Assembly (NCBI GenBank): GCA_002398365.1
Contig: DGYK01000031.1
Span: 126,456 to 167,170 of the forward strand
Direction of reading: 5' to 3'
Source: Flammeovirgaceae bacterium UBA5008
GTDB lineage: Bacteria; Bacteroidota; Bacteroidia; Cytophagales; Cyclobacteriaceae
Length of the DNA: 40,715 bases
This document shows positions 33,644 to 40,715 of this stretch, piece after piece. Under the pieces are notes generated by a model. The model did no database searches, had not been told where the DNA came from, and saw only the letters and a list, made by a program, of their open reading frames with translations. Position numbers and translations under genes: made by a program. Numbering within the stretch: the stretch's first letter is position 1; each line of letters begins with the position of its first letter.

Positions 33644-34501
33644 ATGCAAGGCAACATCTTAACTACTACGCTTCTACCCATTGCCCTTGGCATCATTATG
33701 CTCGGACTGGGTTTGTCGCTTTCAATAGAAGACTTTAAGCGTGTAATCAAATACCCGAAGGCAGTGGCCATCGCATTAATCTGCCAGATGGTGTTGCTTC
33801 CGATGGTTTGTTTTTTCATCGCGAAAATTTTTGGATTGGAGCCAGCGCTGGCTGTGGGTTTGATGTTGCTGGCTGCTTCGCCCGGTGGGGCAACCGCGAA
33901 TTTATACAGTCATCTCTCGAATGGAGATGTGGCATTGAATATTACCTTAACGGCTGTGAATAGCGTGCTCACCTTGTTCACTTTGCCGTTGGTGGTCAAT
34001 CTTTCGCTCGCTCATTTTCTCACTTCCGATCAGTATGTGCCCATGCAGTTTGCCAAAGTGATTGAAGTGTTTATGATTGTGCTGCTGCCTGTTACCATTG
34101 GCATGTTGATAAAGGGCAAAGCTCCTTCATTTGCGATTAAGATGGATAAGCCGGTAAAAATTCTCTCGGCTGTTTTTTTATTATTGATCATCATAGCGGC
34201 TGTGTATCGTGAGCGTGTTCTGCTCAGCACACATTTTCCATCGATCGGATTTCCAGTCTTGGTGTTTAATTTAGTGAGCATGGGGTTAGGATATTATTTA
34301 CCGCAGGTTTGGAAAGTGGAAAAGCGACAAGCGGTAGCGATTGGTATGGAAATTGGAATTCACAATGGCACACTCGCTATTTTTATTGCGCTCTCCGTTT
34401 TAAACAATTCGCTCATGAGTGTTCCGGCTGCTTTGTATAGCATCCTCATGTTTTTTACGGCAGCGTTGTTTGGGTATTTAGTAAAGAGAGACAAACTATA
34501 G
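33644..34501 (+). CDS. Bile acid:sodium symporter (BASS) family transporter
   Basis: 285 residues with eight to nine membrane helices. Features of the BASS family are present: LGLGLSLSIEDFKRVIKYPK near the start, the crossover region LMLLAASPGGATANLYSHLS with NGDVALNITLTAVNSVLTLF, and EIGIHNGTLAIFIALSVL near the end. Members take up bile acids, pyruvate, pantothenate or other organic anions with sodium. It begins 4 bases after the Xaa-Pro aminopeptidase stop, so both are probably co-translated. The cargo is unknown. Confidence 0.92.
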   Translation: MQGNILTTTLLPIALGIIMLGLGLSLSIEDFKRVIKYPKAVAIALICQMVLLPMVCFFIAKIFGLEPALAVGLMLLAASPGGATANLYSHLSNGDVALNITLTAVNSVLTLFTLPLVVNLSLAHFLTSDQYVPMQFAKVIEVFMIVLLPVTIGMLIKGKAPSFAIKMDKPVKILSAVFLLLIIIAAVYRERVLLSTHFPSIGFPVLVFNLVSMGLGYYLPQVWKVEKRQAVAIGMEIGIHNGTLAIFIALSVLNNSLMSVPAALYSILMFFTAALFGYLVKRDKL

Positions 34502-34516
34502 CTTGATCAATCGCGT

Positions 34517-35011
34517 ATGCGGAGTTTGGTAGTCATCACTTTTCTTTTGATCTCAGGGAATGGTGCAGCACAGCAATTGTTTGGTGATCGTTGTGTGGGT
34601 ACTTGGAAAGGCATGATGCAGATCTATCATTTGGGGAAATTGCGTGATAGTGTAGAGGTGCAACTGACGGTAGCAGTGGAAGCTACTCATGTGTGGACCT
34701 GGCGGATGGAGTATCTATCTGCCAAGATGCCTATGGTGAAAGATTACAAACTTCGATTAAAAGATGCTGATAAAAATTTGTATGTAACGGATGAGGGCGG
34801 AGGTTTGGAGCTGACAGATTACCTCACCGGAAATAAACTGTACAGCATTTTCGAAACGCAGGGCATCATGCTTACATCTGAATATGAATTACGAGGGGAT
34901 GAATTGATTTTTGAAGTTACTTCAGGTAAGAAAGAAATTGTTTCTCATCCTGAAGTAACCAATTATTCAACTACTTCGGTGCAACGTGTTGTTTTGAAAC
35001 GAATAAAATGA
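34517..35011 (+). CDS. Small secreted protein, function unknown
   Basis: 164 residues. The N terminus MRSLVVITFLLISGNGAAQQ is a signal peptide without a lipobox. The mature protein is beta-rich with DRCVGTWKGMMQIYHLGKLR, VEVQLTVAVEATHVWTWRME, VTDEGGGLELTDYLTGNKLY and a final strand TTSVQRVVLKRIK, a pattern seen in many small lipocalin-like or beta-barrel periplasmic proteins of Bacteroidota. No family assigned. It starts 15 bases after the transporter gene and is convergent with the alcohol dehydrogenase. Confidence 0.65.
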   Translation: MRSLVVITFLLISGNGAAQQLFGDRCVGTWKGMMQIYHLGKLRDSVEVQLTVAVEATHVWTWRMEYLSAKMPMVKDYKLRLKDADKNLYVTDEGGGLELTDYLTGNKLYSIFETQGIMLTSEYELRGDELIFEVTSGKKEIVSHPEVTNYSTTSVQRVVLKRIK

Positions 35012-35030
35012 AAAAGCAACAGCCGTACAC

Positions 35031-36089
35031 CTACTGGATTAACTTATCTAAACTCTTAATATCAATTACAAATCGGTAGCGAACATCGTTTTTCACCATT
35101 CGCTCATACGCGTTGTTGATTTCTTGCATCGGAATCAACTCCACATCGGCCACAATGTTTTTCTCTGCACAGTAGTCTAGCATTTCTTGTGTTTCTTTAA
35201 TTCCACCAATAGAGGAGCCGGTGATGCTTCTGCGATTGGTTAAAATATCAAAGGGTCTCACTACCGGAGCTTGAGCCGGGATACCCACGATCAACATCGT
35301 ACCATCAAGTCCTAATAATTTTAAGTAAGGTGAATAATCATGATTGGCCGAAACGGTGTTGAGCAAAACATCAAAGTGCCCACGATGCTGACGCATTTGT
35401 TTTTCATCAGATGAAAGTAAAAAATGATGTGCGCCTAATCGTTTAGCATCGGCTTCTTTGGAGGCAGATGAACTAATGAGCGTAACTTCCGCACCAAAGC
35501 TGGCCGCAAACTTCAAACCCATGTGACCAAGTCCGCCTAAACCAATGATTCCCACTTTTGTTCCTTTTCCTACTTTCGCATAGCGCAATGGAGAGTATGT
35601 AGTAATGCCCGCACACAATAACGGAGCCACTGCTTTTAAATCAAGTTTTTCGGAAATGTGCAGTACATATTTTTTATCAACTACAATTTGCGAGGAGTAT
35701 CCTCCTTGCGCAATGGTTTTTCCATCGCGCTCATACGCGTTGTACGTGCCGGTCATTCCTTCTTCGCAATATTGCTCCAGATCGTTCATGCAGTTTTTGC
35801 AAGTGCGGCAAGAGTCTACCATTACACCAACGCCTGCTAATTCACCCACTTTAAATTCTTTTACATTGGTGCCTATGCGTGTTACTTTGCCTACAATCTC
35901 GTGGCCGGGCACCATTGGGTACATGGAACCGCCCCATTCGTTGCGCGCCTGATGCAAGTCGCTGTGGCAAACACCACAATAGAGAATTTCTACTTGCACA
36001 TCATCCGGACGAAGGTCTCTTCGTTCAAATTGAAAGGGTACTAGTGGAGTAGTGGCGCTTAGAGCAGCATAGGCTTTGGTGGAGATCAT
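35031..36089 (-). CDS. Zinc-dependent alcohol/aldehyde dehydrogenase (YahK/CAD-like)
   Basis: 352 residues, a medium-chain dehydrogenase. Catalytic zinc site: Cys38 in YCGVCHSDLH and His63-Glu64 in PGHEIVGKVTRIG. Structural zinc Cys are at 94, 97, 100 and 108 (CRTCKNCMNDLEQYC). The Rossmann motif GIIGLGGLGHMGLKFAASFG is followed by VTLISSSASKEADA, in which the absence of the usual Asp favours NADP(H). This layout is typical of YahK and cinnamyl-alcohol-dehydrogenase-like aldehyde reductases. It is separated by 64 bases from the homogentisate dioxygenase start side and convergent with the small secreted protein gene. The substrate is uncertain. Confidence 0.93.
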   Translation of the reverse strand: MISTKAYAALSATTPLVPFQFERRDLRPDDVQVEILYCGVCHSDLHQARNEWGGSMYPMVPGHEIVGKVTRIGTNVKEFKVGELAGVGVMVDSCRTCKNCMNDLEQYCEEGMTGTYNAYERDGKTIAQGGYSSQIVVDKKYVLHISEKLDLKAVAPLLCAGITTYSPLRYAKVGKGTKVGIIGLGGLGHMGLKFAASFGAEVTLISSSASKEADAKRLGAHHFLLSSDEKQMRQHRGHFDVLLNTVSANHDYSPYLKLLGLDGTMLIVGIPAQAPVVRPFDILTNRRSITGSSIGGIKETQEMLDYCAEKNIVADVELIPMQEINNAYERMVKNDVRYRFVIDIKSLDKLIQ

Positions 36090-36153
36090 AGTTTGAATGT
36101 TTTACTTATCGTTTTAACAAATAGATCCTGGTAATGTTAATCGTCAAGGTTGT

Positions 36154-37347
36154 TTATGGCGTATTCACTTCATGAAATCCACCATCGGTATTGTCTGTCC
36201 AACTCATCGGATAATTTTTATCAATAAACTCCAGCGATTGATCTGTTAAGTGCAGCGGATGAAACGTATCAATCATCACCGCCAACTCATGTGTTTCTTT
36301 GGCACCAATACTTTTTTCAACCGTGCCGGGATGGGGTCCGTGTGGCAACCCACCGGGATGCAACGTAAATGATCCTCGGTCAATTCCTCTGCGGCTCATG
36401 AAATTTCCTTCGGCATAATAGAGCACCTCATCACTATCAATATTGCTGTGATTGTACGGAGCTGGAATAGCCTGTGGATGATAATCAAACAGACGCGGCA
36501 CAAAAGAGCACACTACAAAATTGCGCGCTTGAAATGTTTGATGTACGGGTGGCGGTTGATGAATGCGTCCGGTGATTGGTTCGAAATCGTGAATGGAAAA
36601 GGCATAAGGCCACAAAAATCCATCCCAGCCAACTAAATCCAACGGACTGTAATCATAAACATAATTGTGCAGAAAGCCCTGCTTTTTGATCTTCACTAAA
36701 AAATCACCTCGACTAGTATCGGTTATTAATTCATACGGTGCGCGGATATCGCGCTCACAATAAGGCGCATGCTCCAGCAACTGCCCTAAATCATTGCGGT
36801 AGCGTTTTACAGTTTCGATGGGTGAAGCGGATTCTGTAATGAGCAAGCGAAGAGGTCCTTCTTCAAATTCGAATTTATAAATCACCGTACGCGGAATGAT
36901 GATGTAATCGCCCTGACGAACATCCAGCTTACCGAAAGGAGAAATTAAAACGCCTTTGCCATCATGCACAAAAATTAGTTCGTCACCCTCCGCATTTTTA
37001 TAGAAGTAATCCATCTTACGCTGGCGGGGCGAGCAAATGGAAATAGCACAATCATTATTCATCATCAGCACTTTGCGGGCCGACAAATAATCTTCACCCG
37101 TTACGGTAACTTTCGATGTGTTTAGATGAGTTTGCCGCAGCGCGTAATCATCTATTCGTTTCGCGCCATAACGCGTAGGTTCACCAATGGATTTGATGCG
37201 TGTAGGTGGATGAATGTGATATAAGTTGGAATAGATGCCCGAAAAACCTTCCGAGCTCACCAACTCTTCTTTGTACAAACTGCCATCCGGCTGGCGAAAT
37301 TGAGTGTGTCTTTTGGGCGGAATATTGCCTAAGCGCTGGTAATACAT
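36154..37347 (-). CDS. hmgA: Homogentisate 1,2-dioxygenase
   Basis: 397 residues, shorter than the 430-440 of the proteobacterial or human enzyme. The N-terminal MYYQRLGNIPPKRHTQFRQP, the central GWDGFLWPYAFSIHDFEPIT and FNxx-type C-terminal segment with GGLPHGPHPGTVEKSIGAKE followed by THELAVMIDT match the family; the His/Glu/His iron ligands lie around residues 333-352. It opens the ring of homogentisate to maleylacetoacetate in tyrosine and phenylalanine catabolism. The next steps (maleylacetoacetate isomerase, fumarylacetoacetase) and 4-hydroxyphenylpyruvate dioxygenase are not in the window, so the pathway genes are scattered or lie elsewhere. Confidence 0.88.
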   Translation of the reverse strand: MYYQRLGNIPPKRHTQFRQPDGSLYKEELVSSEGFSGIYSNLYHIHPPTRIKSIGEPTRYGAKRIDDYALRQTHLNTSKVTVTGEDYLSARKVLMMNNDCAISICSPRQRKMDYFYKNAEGDELIFVHDGKGVLISPFGKLDVRQGDYIIIPRTVIYKFEFEEGPLRLLITESASPIETVKRYRNDLGQLLEHAPYCERDIRAPYELITDTSRGDFLVKIKKQGFLHNYVYDYSPLDLVGWDGFLWPYAFSIHDFEPITGRIHQPPPVHQTFQARNFVVCSFVPRLFDYHPQAIPAPYNHSNIDSDEVLYYAEGNFMSRRGIDRGSFTLHPGGLPHGPHPGTVEKSIGAKETHELAVMIDTFHPLHLTDQSLEFIDKNYPMSWTDNTDGGFHEVNTP

Positions 37348-37494
37348 AACATCAGGATTTGAAATGACAAGTTAGTGCAGTTGATGGACAAAATGTAAAG
37401 TCTAGAAAACTTTATTCAACCCATTCCATGAGTGTCAGATGGGATCATTAACACCAAATAGGAATCATTACCGGGCCACAGAACCTTGAATCCT

Positions 37495-39069
37495 TTACTT
37501 CGCTGGCAACGGGTCGATAAAATTTCCTTTATAATTTCTTAGACGATAAAAGAAAATATATCGCATCGGTTTATTAGCACGTGTAATCGTTACCGTGTCC
37601 ATCGGTTCGATTCGTTCAAAATAGTTTCTGAAGAGTTCGTTCGGATCGCGGTAGAAATTGCTCAACCCCACATGGTAGTAATCTTTTCCTTTTTCAAGGC
37701 CACCGCGCTTGCTGTTCAGCCATGCATACATGTGAATGTCGTCTAAGGTTCCTACCCCAAATACTTTTCGATGATTGTATTGTGCCACATAAAAATCTAA
37801 GTGGGCAGCAGGAAACATTTTATTTGAAATAAGATCGGATTGCGGAGCCATGTTTCCCTGTGTCTCTTCACGTGTAGCTATTTTTTTAAAAGCCTCATTT
37901 ACCTGATGCCATCCATACATGTCTTGCGTAAAGTCGTCTTCGCCAAAGGTTTTGATCTCCGATGCTTTGCCAAGTTGTAAGGGTGAATAATTGATGAGCC
38001 ACACTGCAATGACCAGAAGTACACCCAAAAACACGGGTCCAGCTTTCATCCAATACCAGGCCTTCGCCTGATTTTCGTGCGATGCCCAATAAGCTGCTGC
38101 TAAAACAATCAGCGAAACAAAAGCTGGTGCCGACCAATGCGGTAAGGTAGAACGAAACACAGAAAAGGAAGTGAACACAGCCCATAGTGGTAGCGCTTGA
38201 CAAATAAGAATTTTAGCGTATGTAGATTCGATAAATTCTTTTTTGCGAAACCAGGCCACCAAGGCAATCACGATTAAAACATAAACGATGGGATTGTTGT
38301 AGGCAAACTGACCCAACACTTCGGTGAGAAAATAATCCGGACGAATTTCCCACGCTGGCGTTACACGACCCGAGTGATAATTGAAGCTGATAAAATTGTT
38401 TTGGATATTCCAGATTAAGATCGGCAACAAGAAAATAGCTGAGATTATTCCAGACAGATAAAATGTAATTTCTTTTAACCAATCACGATTAAATAAAAAC
38501 ACGTAAACAAAAACTCCAATCCATAAAAAGGCTCCTTGGTATTTTGAGATCATGGCTAAACCCGCATAGACACCAAACAGAAGAATTTTTTTACGGCTTT
38601 GCCTATCAATAGGCCGAGTCGGTAAAAAATCAATCATGACCTGCAACGCTAACAGCCAAAATAAAATAAGTGGTGAATCGGGAATGAAAGAAAAGCCCGC
38701 AATGATAAAACAATAGATCGAACCGGTATAGAGTAAAGCCGCATACCAGCCGGTGCGCTCGTCTTTAACTTTTACACCAATGCGGTAAATTAACCAAGTG
38801 CTGATGGCGGATAAACAGATCGGGCCGAAGCGCAGAAAGAAATCATCGTTGAAAAAATGATGAAACGAAAAAATGTCACCTACTACGCCCACCATCAGTG
38901 GATGATCAAAATGACTCCAGTCCGGGAAGAGAACAAAGTTCCAATAATAAACTTCATCGATGCCCAATTCCAATACAAGCGCTAAAACAATGCGGACGGC
39001 AGTAGCAACACCAATTAACGTCAGCACTTTTTTCTGAGTAGCTGATAAATGTTGCAAACGCTTGATCAT
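37495..39069 (-). CDS. Glycosyltransferase family 39 (PMT/ArnT-like) membrane protein
   Basis: 524 residues with about ten to twelve membrane helices. The first luminal loop holds LGIDEVYYWNFVLFPDWSHF, with catalytic-type Asp38-Glu39 and the following DHPLMVG, as in PMT_2/ArnT-like GT39 enzymes. The C-terminal 130 residues form a periplasmic domain (LDFYVAQYNHRKVFGVGTLD). Such enzymes move sugars from polyprenyl-phosphate carriers onto lipid A, glycans or proteins. It starts 23 bases after the GT9 gene, so both share a transcript and perhaps a pathway for a surface glycan. Confidence 0.9.
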   Translation of the reverse strand: MIKRLQHLSATQKKVLTLIGVATAVRIVLALVLELGIDEVYYWNFVLFPDWSHFDHPLMVGVVGDIFSFHHFFNDDFFLRFGPICLSAISTWLIYRIGVKVKDERTGWYAALLYTGSIYCFIIAGFSFIPDSPLILFWLLALQVMIDFLPTRPIDRQSRKKILLFGVYAGLAMISKYQGAFLWIGVFVYVFLFNRDWLKEITFYLSGIISAIFLLPILIWNIQNNFISFNYHSGRVTPAWEIRPDYFLTEVLGQFAYNNPIVYVLIVIALVAWFRKKEFIESTYAKILICQALPLWAVFTSFSVFRSTLPHWSAPAFVSLIVLAAAYWASHENQAKAWYWMKAGPVFLGVLLVIAVWLINYSPLQLGKASEIKTFGEDDFTQDMYGWHQVNEAFKKIATREETQGNMAPQSDLISNKMFPAAHLDFYVAQYNHRKVFGVGTLDDIHMYAWLNSKRGGLEKGKDYYHVGLSNFYRDPNELFRNYFERIEPMDTVTITRANKPMRYIFFYRLRNYKGNFIDPLPAK

Positions 39070-39092
39070 GGTGAATGTATTATAGCACGAAA

Positions 39093-40331
39093 CTATGCTT
39101 TAGTAGGTGATAAAGAGGAAGTTTCGAGAAGAAAATTTTTCAGTCGGGTGGTAACTACTTTCGGAGAGATGCCGGTTATGCATGGTCTCGCCTCGCAACT
39201 TGTTTTACGGTGATTGCTGGCGCTTACGCAAGGAGAGCAAGGTAGACCAAGATAAAAGGGTTCCGCATTCCCACCAATGGGTAAGTAAAGAGCCGGAGTC
39301 TCTGGGCCGAATAAAACAAAAACTTTGAGCGGAGTAACGGCAGCAAAATGGGCTGGGCCTGAATCATTGGTCAGCATGAAGGTGCTGATTTGATACAGCG
39401 GCACAAGTTCTTCAAATTGAAATACACCTGAAGAATTTACACAGCGCGCGTGATTAATTTGATCACACACTTTTTGTACATAGTCGCGTTCGGCAGGTGA
39501 GCCGGTCAACACGATCAGAATATTCGGAAATTCTGCCAGCAAGTTTCTGCCTACTTCCGCAAAGTTTTCTTGCATCCATCTGCGCTGCGGAAGAAGGTCA
39601 GATGCATTGACATTGAGAAGCACCACTAATTCGTTAGTCCAGGCGGGATATAATGTTTTTATTTTTTGACGCACCACAGCGATTCCGGATTCAGAAACAG
39701 CGGCTCTCTCTAATTTTAAACTTTCGAATGGTACTTCAATTGTTGGATAAGCGTTTTGAAAATGTCCTAGCGCTTTATTGATCAACGAAATAAAGTTGAC
39801 GGCTATGTGCACATGCGGGTTGTAGCGCACGGATTTGTTAATAATGTTTCCCCGAAACAAACCTTCATCGTGCAAGTTGGTGAAGCCCACTCGGTCGCGA
39901 GCACCGCTGAAAAAACTGAGCAATGCGGTGAAACGTGAAAATAATTCAAGATCAATGACGGTGGTGATTTTATTTTTCCGGCACCAGATGATAAACCGAA
40001 TGACCTCTCCCGTTAGTTGAAAGAGATTATCTGAATTCATTTTGAAAATGTTCTCAGAAGGAATGGTGTTCAAAAGAACCAAGCTTTTGTAGTTTTTGGT
40101 GAAGATGGCAAAGTACAAAGTAGCATTGCTCTCTTTTTGCAGTTTGCGCATGGCCGGATCTACAATGATCGAACTGCCCATTTCAGAAAGCTCAATAAAA
40201 AGTGTACGGCTTATATCAGGTTTCGCGGTACGACCTCTTAGCAAATCGATTAGCCAGACAAATGGCATGATGAGCAAGCAGAGCACCACACCCACATTCT
40301 GATCAATCTTGCGCATCGAGTCTACGGTCAT
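39093..40331 (-). CDS. Glycosyltransferase family 9 (heptosyltransferase-like)
   Basis: 412 residues. An N-terminal hydrophobic segment (VGVVLCLLIMPFVWLIDLL) precedes a GT-B fold. TLFIELSEMGSSIIVDPAMR replaces the usual GDxxxxxPxL motif at the start of the fold. LVVLLNVNASDLLPQRRWMQ and the donor-site LTNDSGPAHFAAVTPLKVFVLFG motif near 316-338 are characteristic of ADP-heptose:LPS heptosyltransferases, as is PCVSASNHRKTSCEARPCI. The added membrane anchor is unlike soluble WaaC/WaaF. A -7 promoter box lies about 45 bases upstream. The donor sugar is not certain. Confidence 0.9.
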   Translation of the reverse strand: MTVDSMRKIDQNVGVVLCLLIMPFVWLIDLLRGRTAKPDISRTLFIELSEMGSSIIVDPAMRKLQKESNATLYFAIFTKNYKSLVLLNTIPSENIFKMNSDNLFQLTGEVIRFIIWCRKNKITTVIDLELFSRFTALLSFFSGARDRVGFTNLHDEGLFRGNIINKSVRYNPHVHIAVNFISLINKALGHFQNAYPTIEVPFESLKLERAAVSESGIAVVRQKIKTLYPAWTNELVVLLNVNASDLLPQRRWMQENFAEVGRNLLAEFPNILIVLTGSPAERDYVQKVCDQINHARCVNSSGVFQFEELVPLYQISTFMLTNDSGPAHFAAVTPLKVFVLFGPETPALYLPIGGNAEPFYLGLPCSPCVSASNHRKTSCEARPCITGISPKVVTTRLKNFLLETSSLSPTKA

Positions 40332-40375
40332 ATCGGGTTGCCAGGTTTAATTACTATGATGGACGAAATCCGTGG

Positions 40376-40383
40376 CAAAAATA
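40376..40383 (-). promoter_or_regulatory. -7 promoter element for the GT9-GT39 operon
   Basis: The minus strand reads TATTTTTG, an exact TAnnTTTG match, 45 bases before the GT9 ATG at 40331. No -33 TTTG is evident. The rest of the 200-base gap up to the next gene shows no further feature. Confidence 0.5.
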
Positions 40384-40533
40384 GCTTGCTAACAGTTAAG
40401 ATAAAAGATTGAAAATCCCTTACTCTATTAGTTGAACAAACTTAAAACCACAAAAAGTCAGTAGAATATGCCTTTATGAGCAAGGATATTTCTAACCAGT
40501 GGGAGGATTGATGCTTTGCAGCGATGAATTCGA

Positions 40534-40715
40534 TTACATTTTCCCCCGATTCAAATCCGGAATACGGTCAAACAACTTGATGGCTTGCTGAAGCACTTCG
40601 TTGGTTTCGTTGAAAATAGGATAGAAGTGGCTGTTATCCCAAACATGGCGCGCCACCTCTGCTTTTATGTAAACCTGAAAGAGCTTTTTGTTTTTGTTCA
40701 GATCTTTGAAATCAT
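40534..40715 (-). CDS. S41 C-terminal processing peptidase, C-terminal fragment
   Basis: On the minus strand an open frame enters from the right edge and ends with TAA at 40534-40536, giving 59 visible residues. The stretch LFQVYIKAEVARHVWDNSHF followed by YPIFNETNEVLQQAIKLFDRI resembles the conserved C-terminal tail of Bacteroidota S41 carboxy-terminal processing proteases (pattern K-A-x-I-A-R-x-x-W-D-N-x-x-F-Y-P). The PDZ and catalytic domains would lie outside the window. The assignment rests on this tail alone. Confidence 0.65.
   Translation of the reverse strand, partial: DFKDLNKNKKLFQVYIKAEVARHVWDNSHFYPIFNETNEVLQQAIKLFDRIPDLNRGKM

Noticed and set aside
37348..37494. Possible small repeat (ATCATTA spaced within the hmgA/GT39 gap)
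   Set aside because: Only two short copies of 7-8 bases occur, so chance is the simplest explanation.
1..40715. CRISPR arrays, tRNA or rRNA genes, transposases, phage genes
   Set aside because: No regular direct repeats, cloverleaf-like segments, terminal inverted repeats with transposase, or phage proteins were seen by eye. A tRNA or covariance-model scan would be decisive.

Overview
The window looks like a chromosomal segment of a Bacteroidota bacterium, most likely of the order Cytophagales. Three things suggest this. Many start codons are preceded by the Bacteroidota -7 promoter element TAnnTTTG, and Shine-Dalgarno sequences are mostly poor. The gene content is typical of the phylum: exported Tricorn-like S41 protease, secreted Xaa-Pro aminopeptidase, a 7-TM AraC-type regulator, multi-PAS kinase and many lipoproteins. 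Base composition is moderate (roughly mid-40s % GC by eye). No tRNA, rRNA, CRISPR array, insertion sequence or phage gene was seen, and no gene-free stretch exceeds 300 bases. The taxonomic call is inference from gene content, not from a marker search.

Layout. 1-4840 (minus strand): the 5' part of a periplasmic SurA/PpiC-like chaperone; an RsbW-like kinase, an RsbV-like STAS protein and a membrane-anchored RsbU-like phosphatase, which form a complete partner-switching module with no sigma factor beside it; then guaB. 5033-7441 (plus): exported penicillin-acylase-family hydrolase. 7424-12250 (minus): VTT-domain membrane protein, GNAT-like protein and four-PAS histidine kinase in a tight array, plus an exported DJ-1/PfpI lipoprotein. 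12289-14846 (plus): DUF1905/YdeI-like protein, RlpA-SPOR protein and an orphan MacB/FtsX-type permease. 14847-17149 (minus): diheme cytochrome lipoprotein and beta-helix lipoprotein, with a 4-base overlap, matching the poorly understood SO_2930/SO_2929 gene pair. 17226-17980: a ParE/RelE toxin-antitoxin operon next to a GC-rich, highly structured non-coding element that looks foreign to its surroundings.

17988-20936: membrane acyltransferase, small lipoprotein and 7-TM AraC regulator. 20975-24694 (plus): acetyltransferase, mtgA and OafA-like acyltransferase in a tight envelope operon starting from a near-consensus promoter, then a periplasmic-binding sensor that ends after its phospho-acceptor helix and lacks a kinase ATPase domain. 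24754-27723 (plus): DinB-like protein, four unrecognised small proteins and a VOC protein. 27808-28707: secreted esterase, ending at a bidirectional terminator. 28767-34501: an exported Tricorn-like protease divergent from an exported Xaa-Pro aminopeptidase with a BASS transporter behind it, plausibly a periplasmic peptide-degradation neighbourhood. 34517-37347: small secreted protein, zinc alcohol dehydrogenase and homogentisate dioxygenase. 37495-40331 (minus): GT9 and GT39 glycosyltransferases in one operon. The right edge carries the C-terminal end of an S41 carboxy-terminal processing protease.

There is no clear defence island or obvious new multi-gene machine. The candidates best worth a second look are the cytochrome/beta-helix pair, the partner-switching module of unknown output, the ATPase-less sensor, the structured element by the toxin-antitoxin operon, and the run of unrecognised proteins at 25262-27305.
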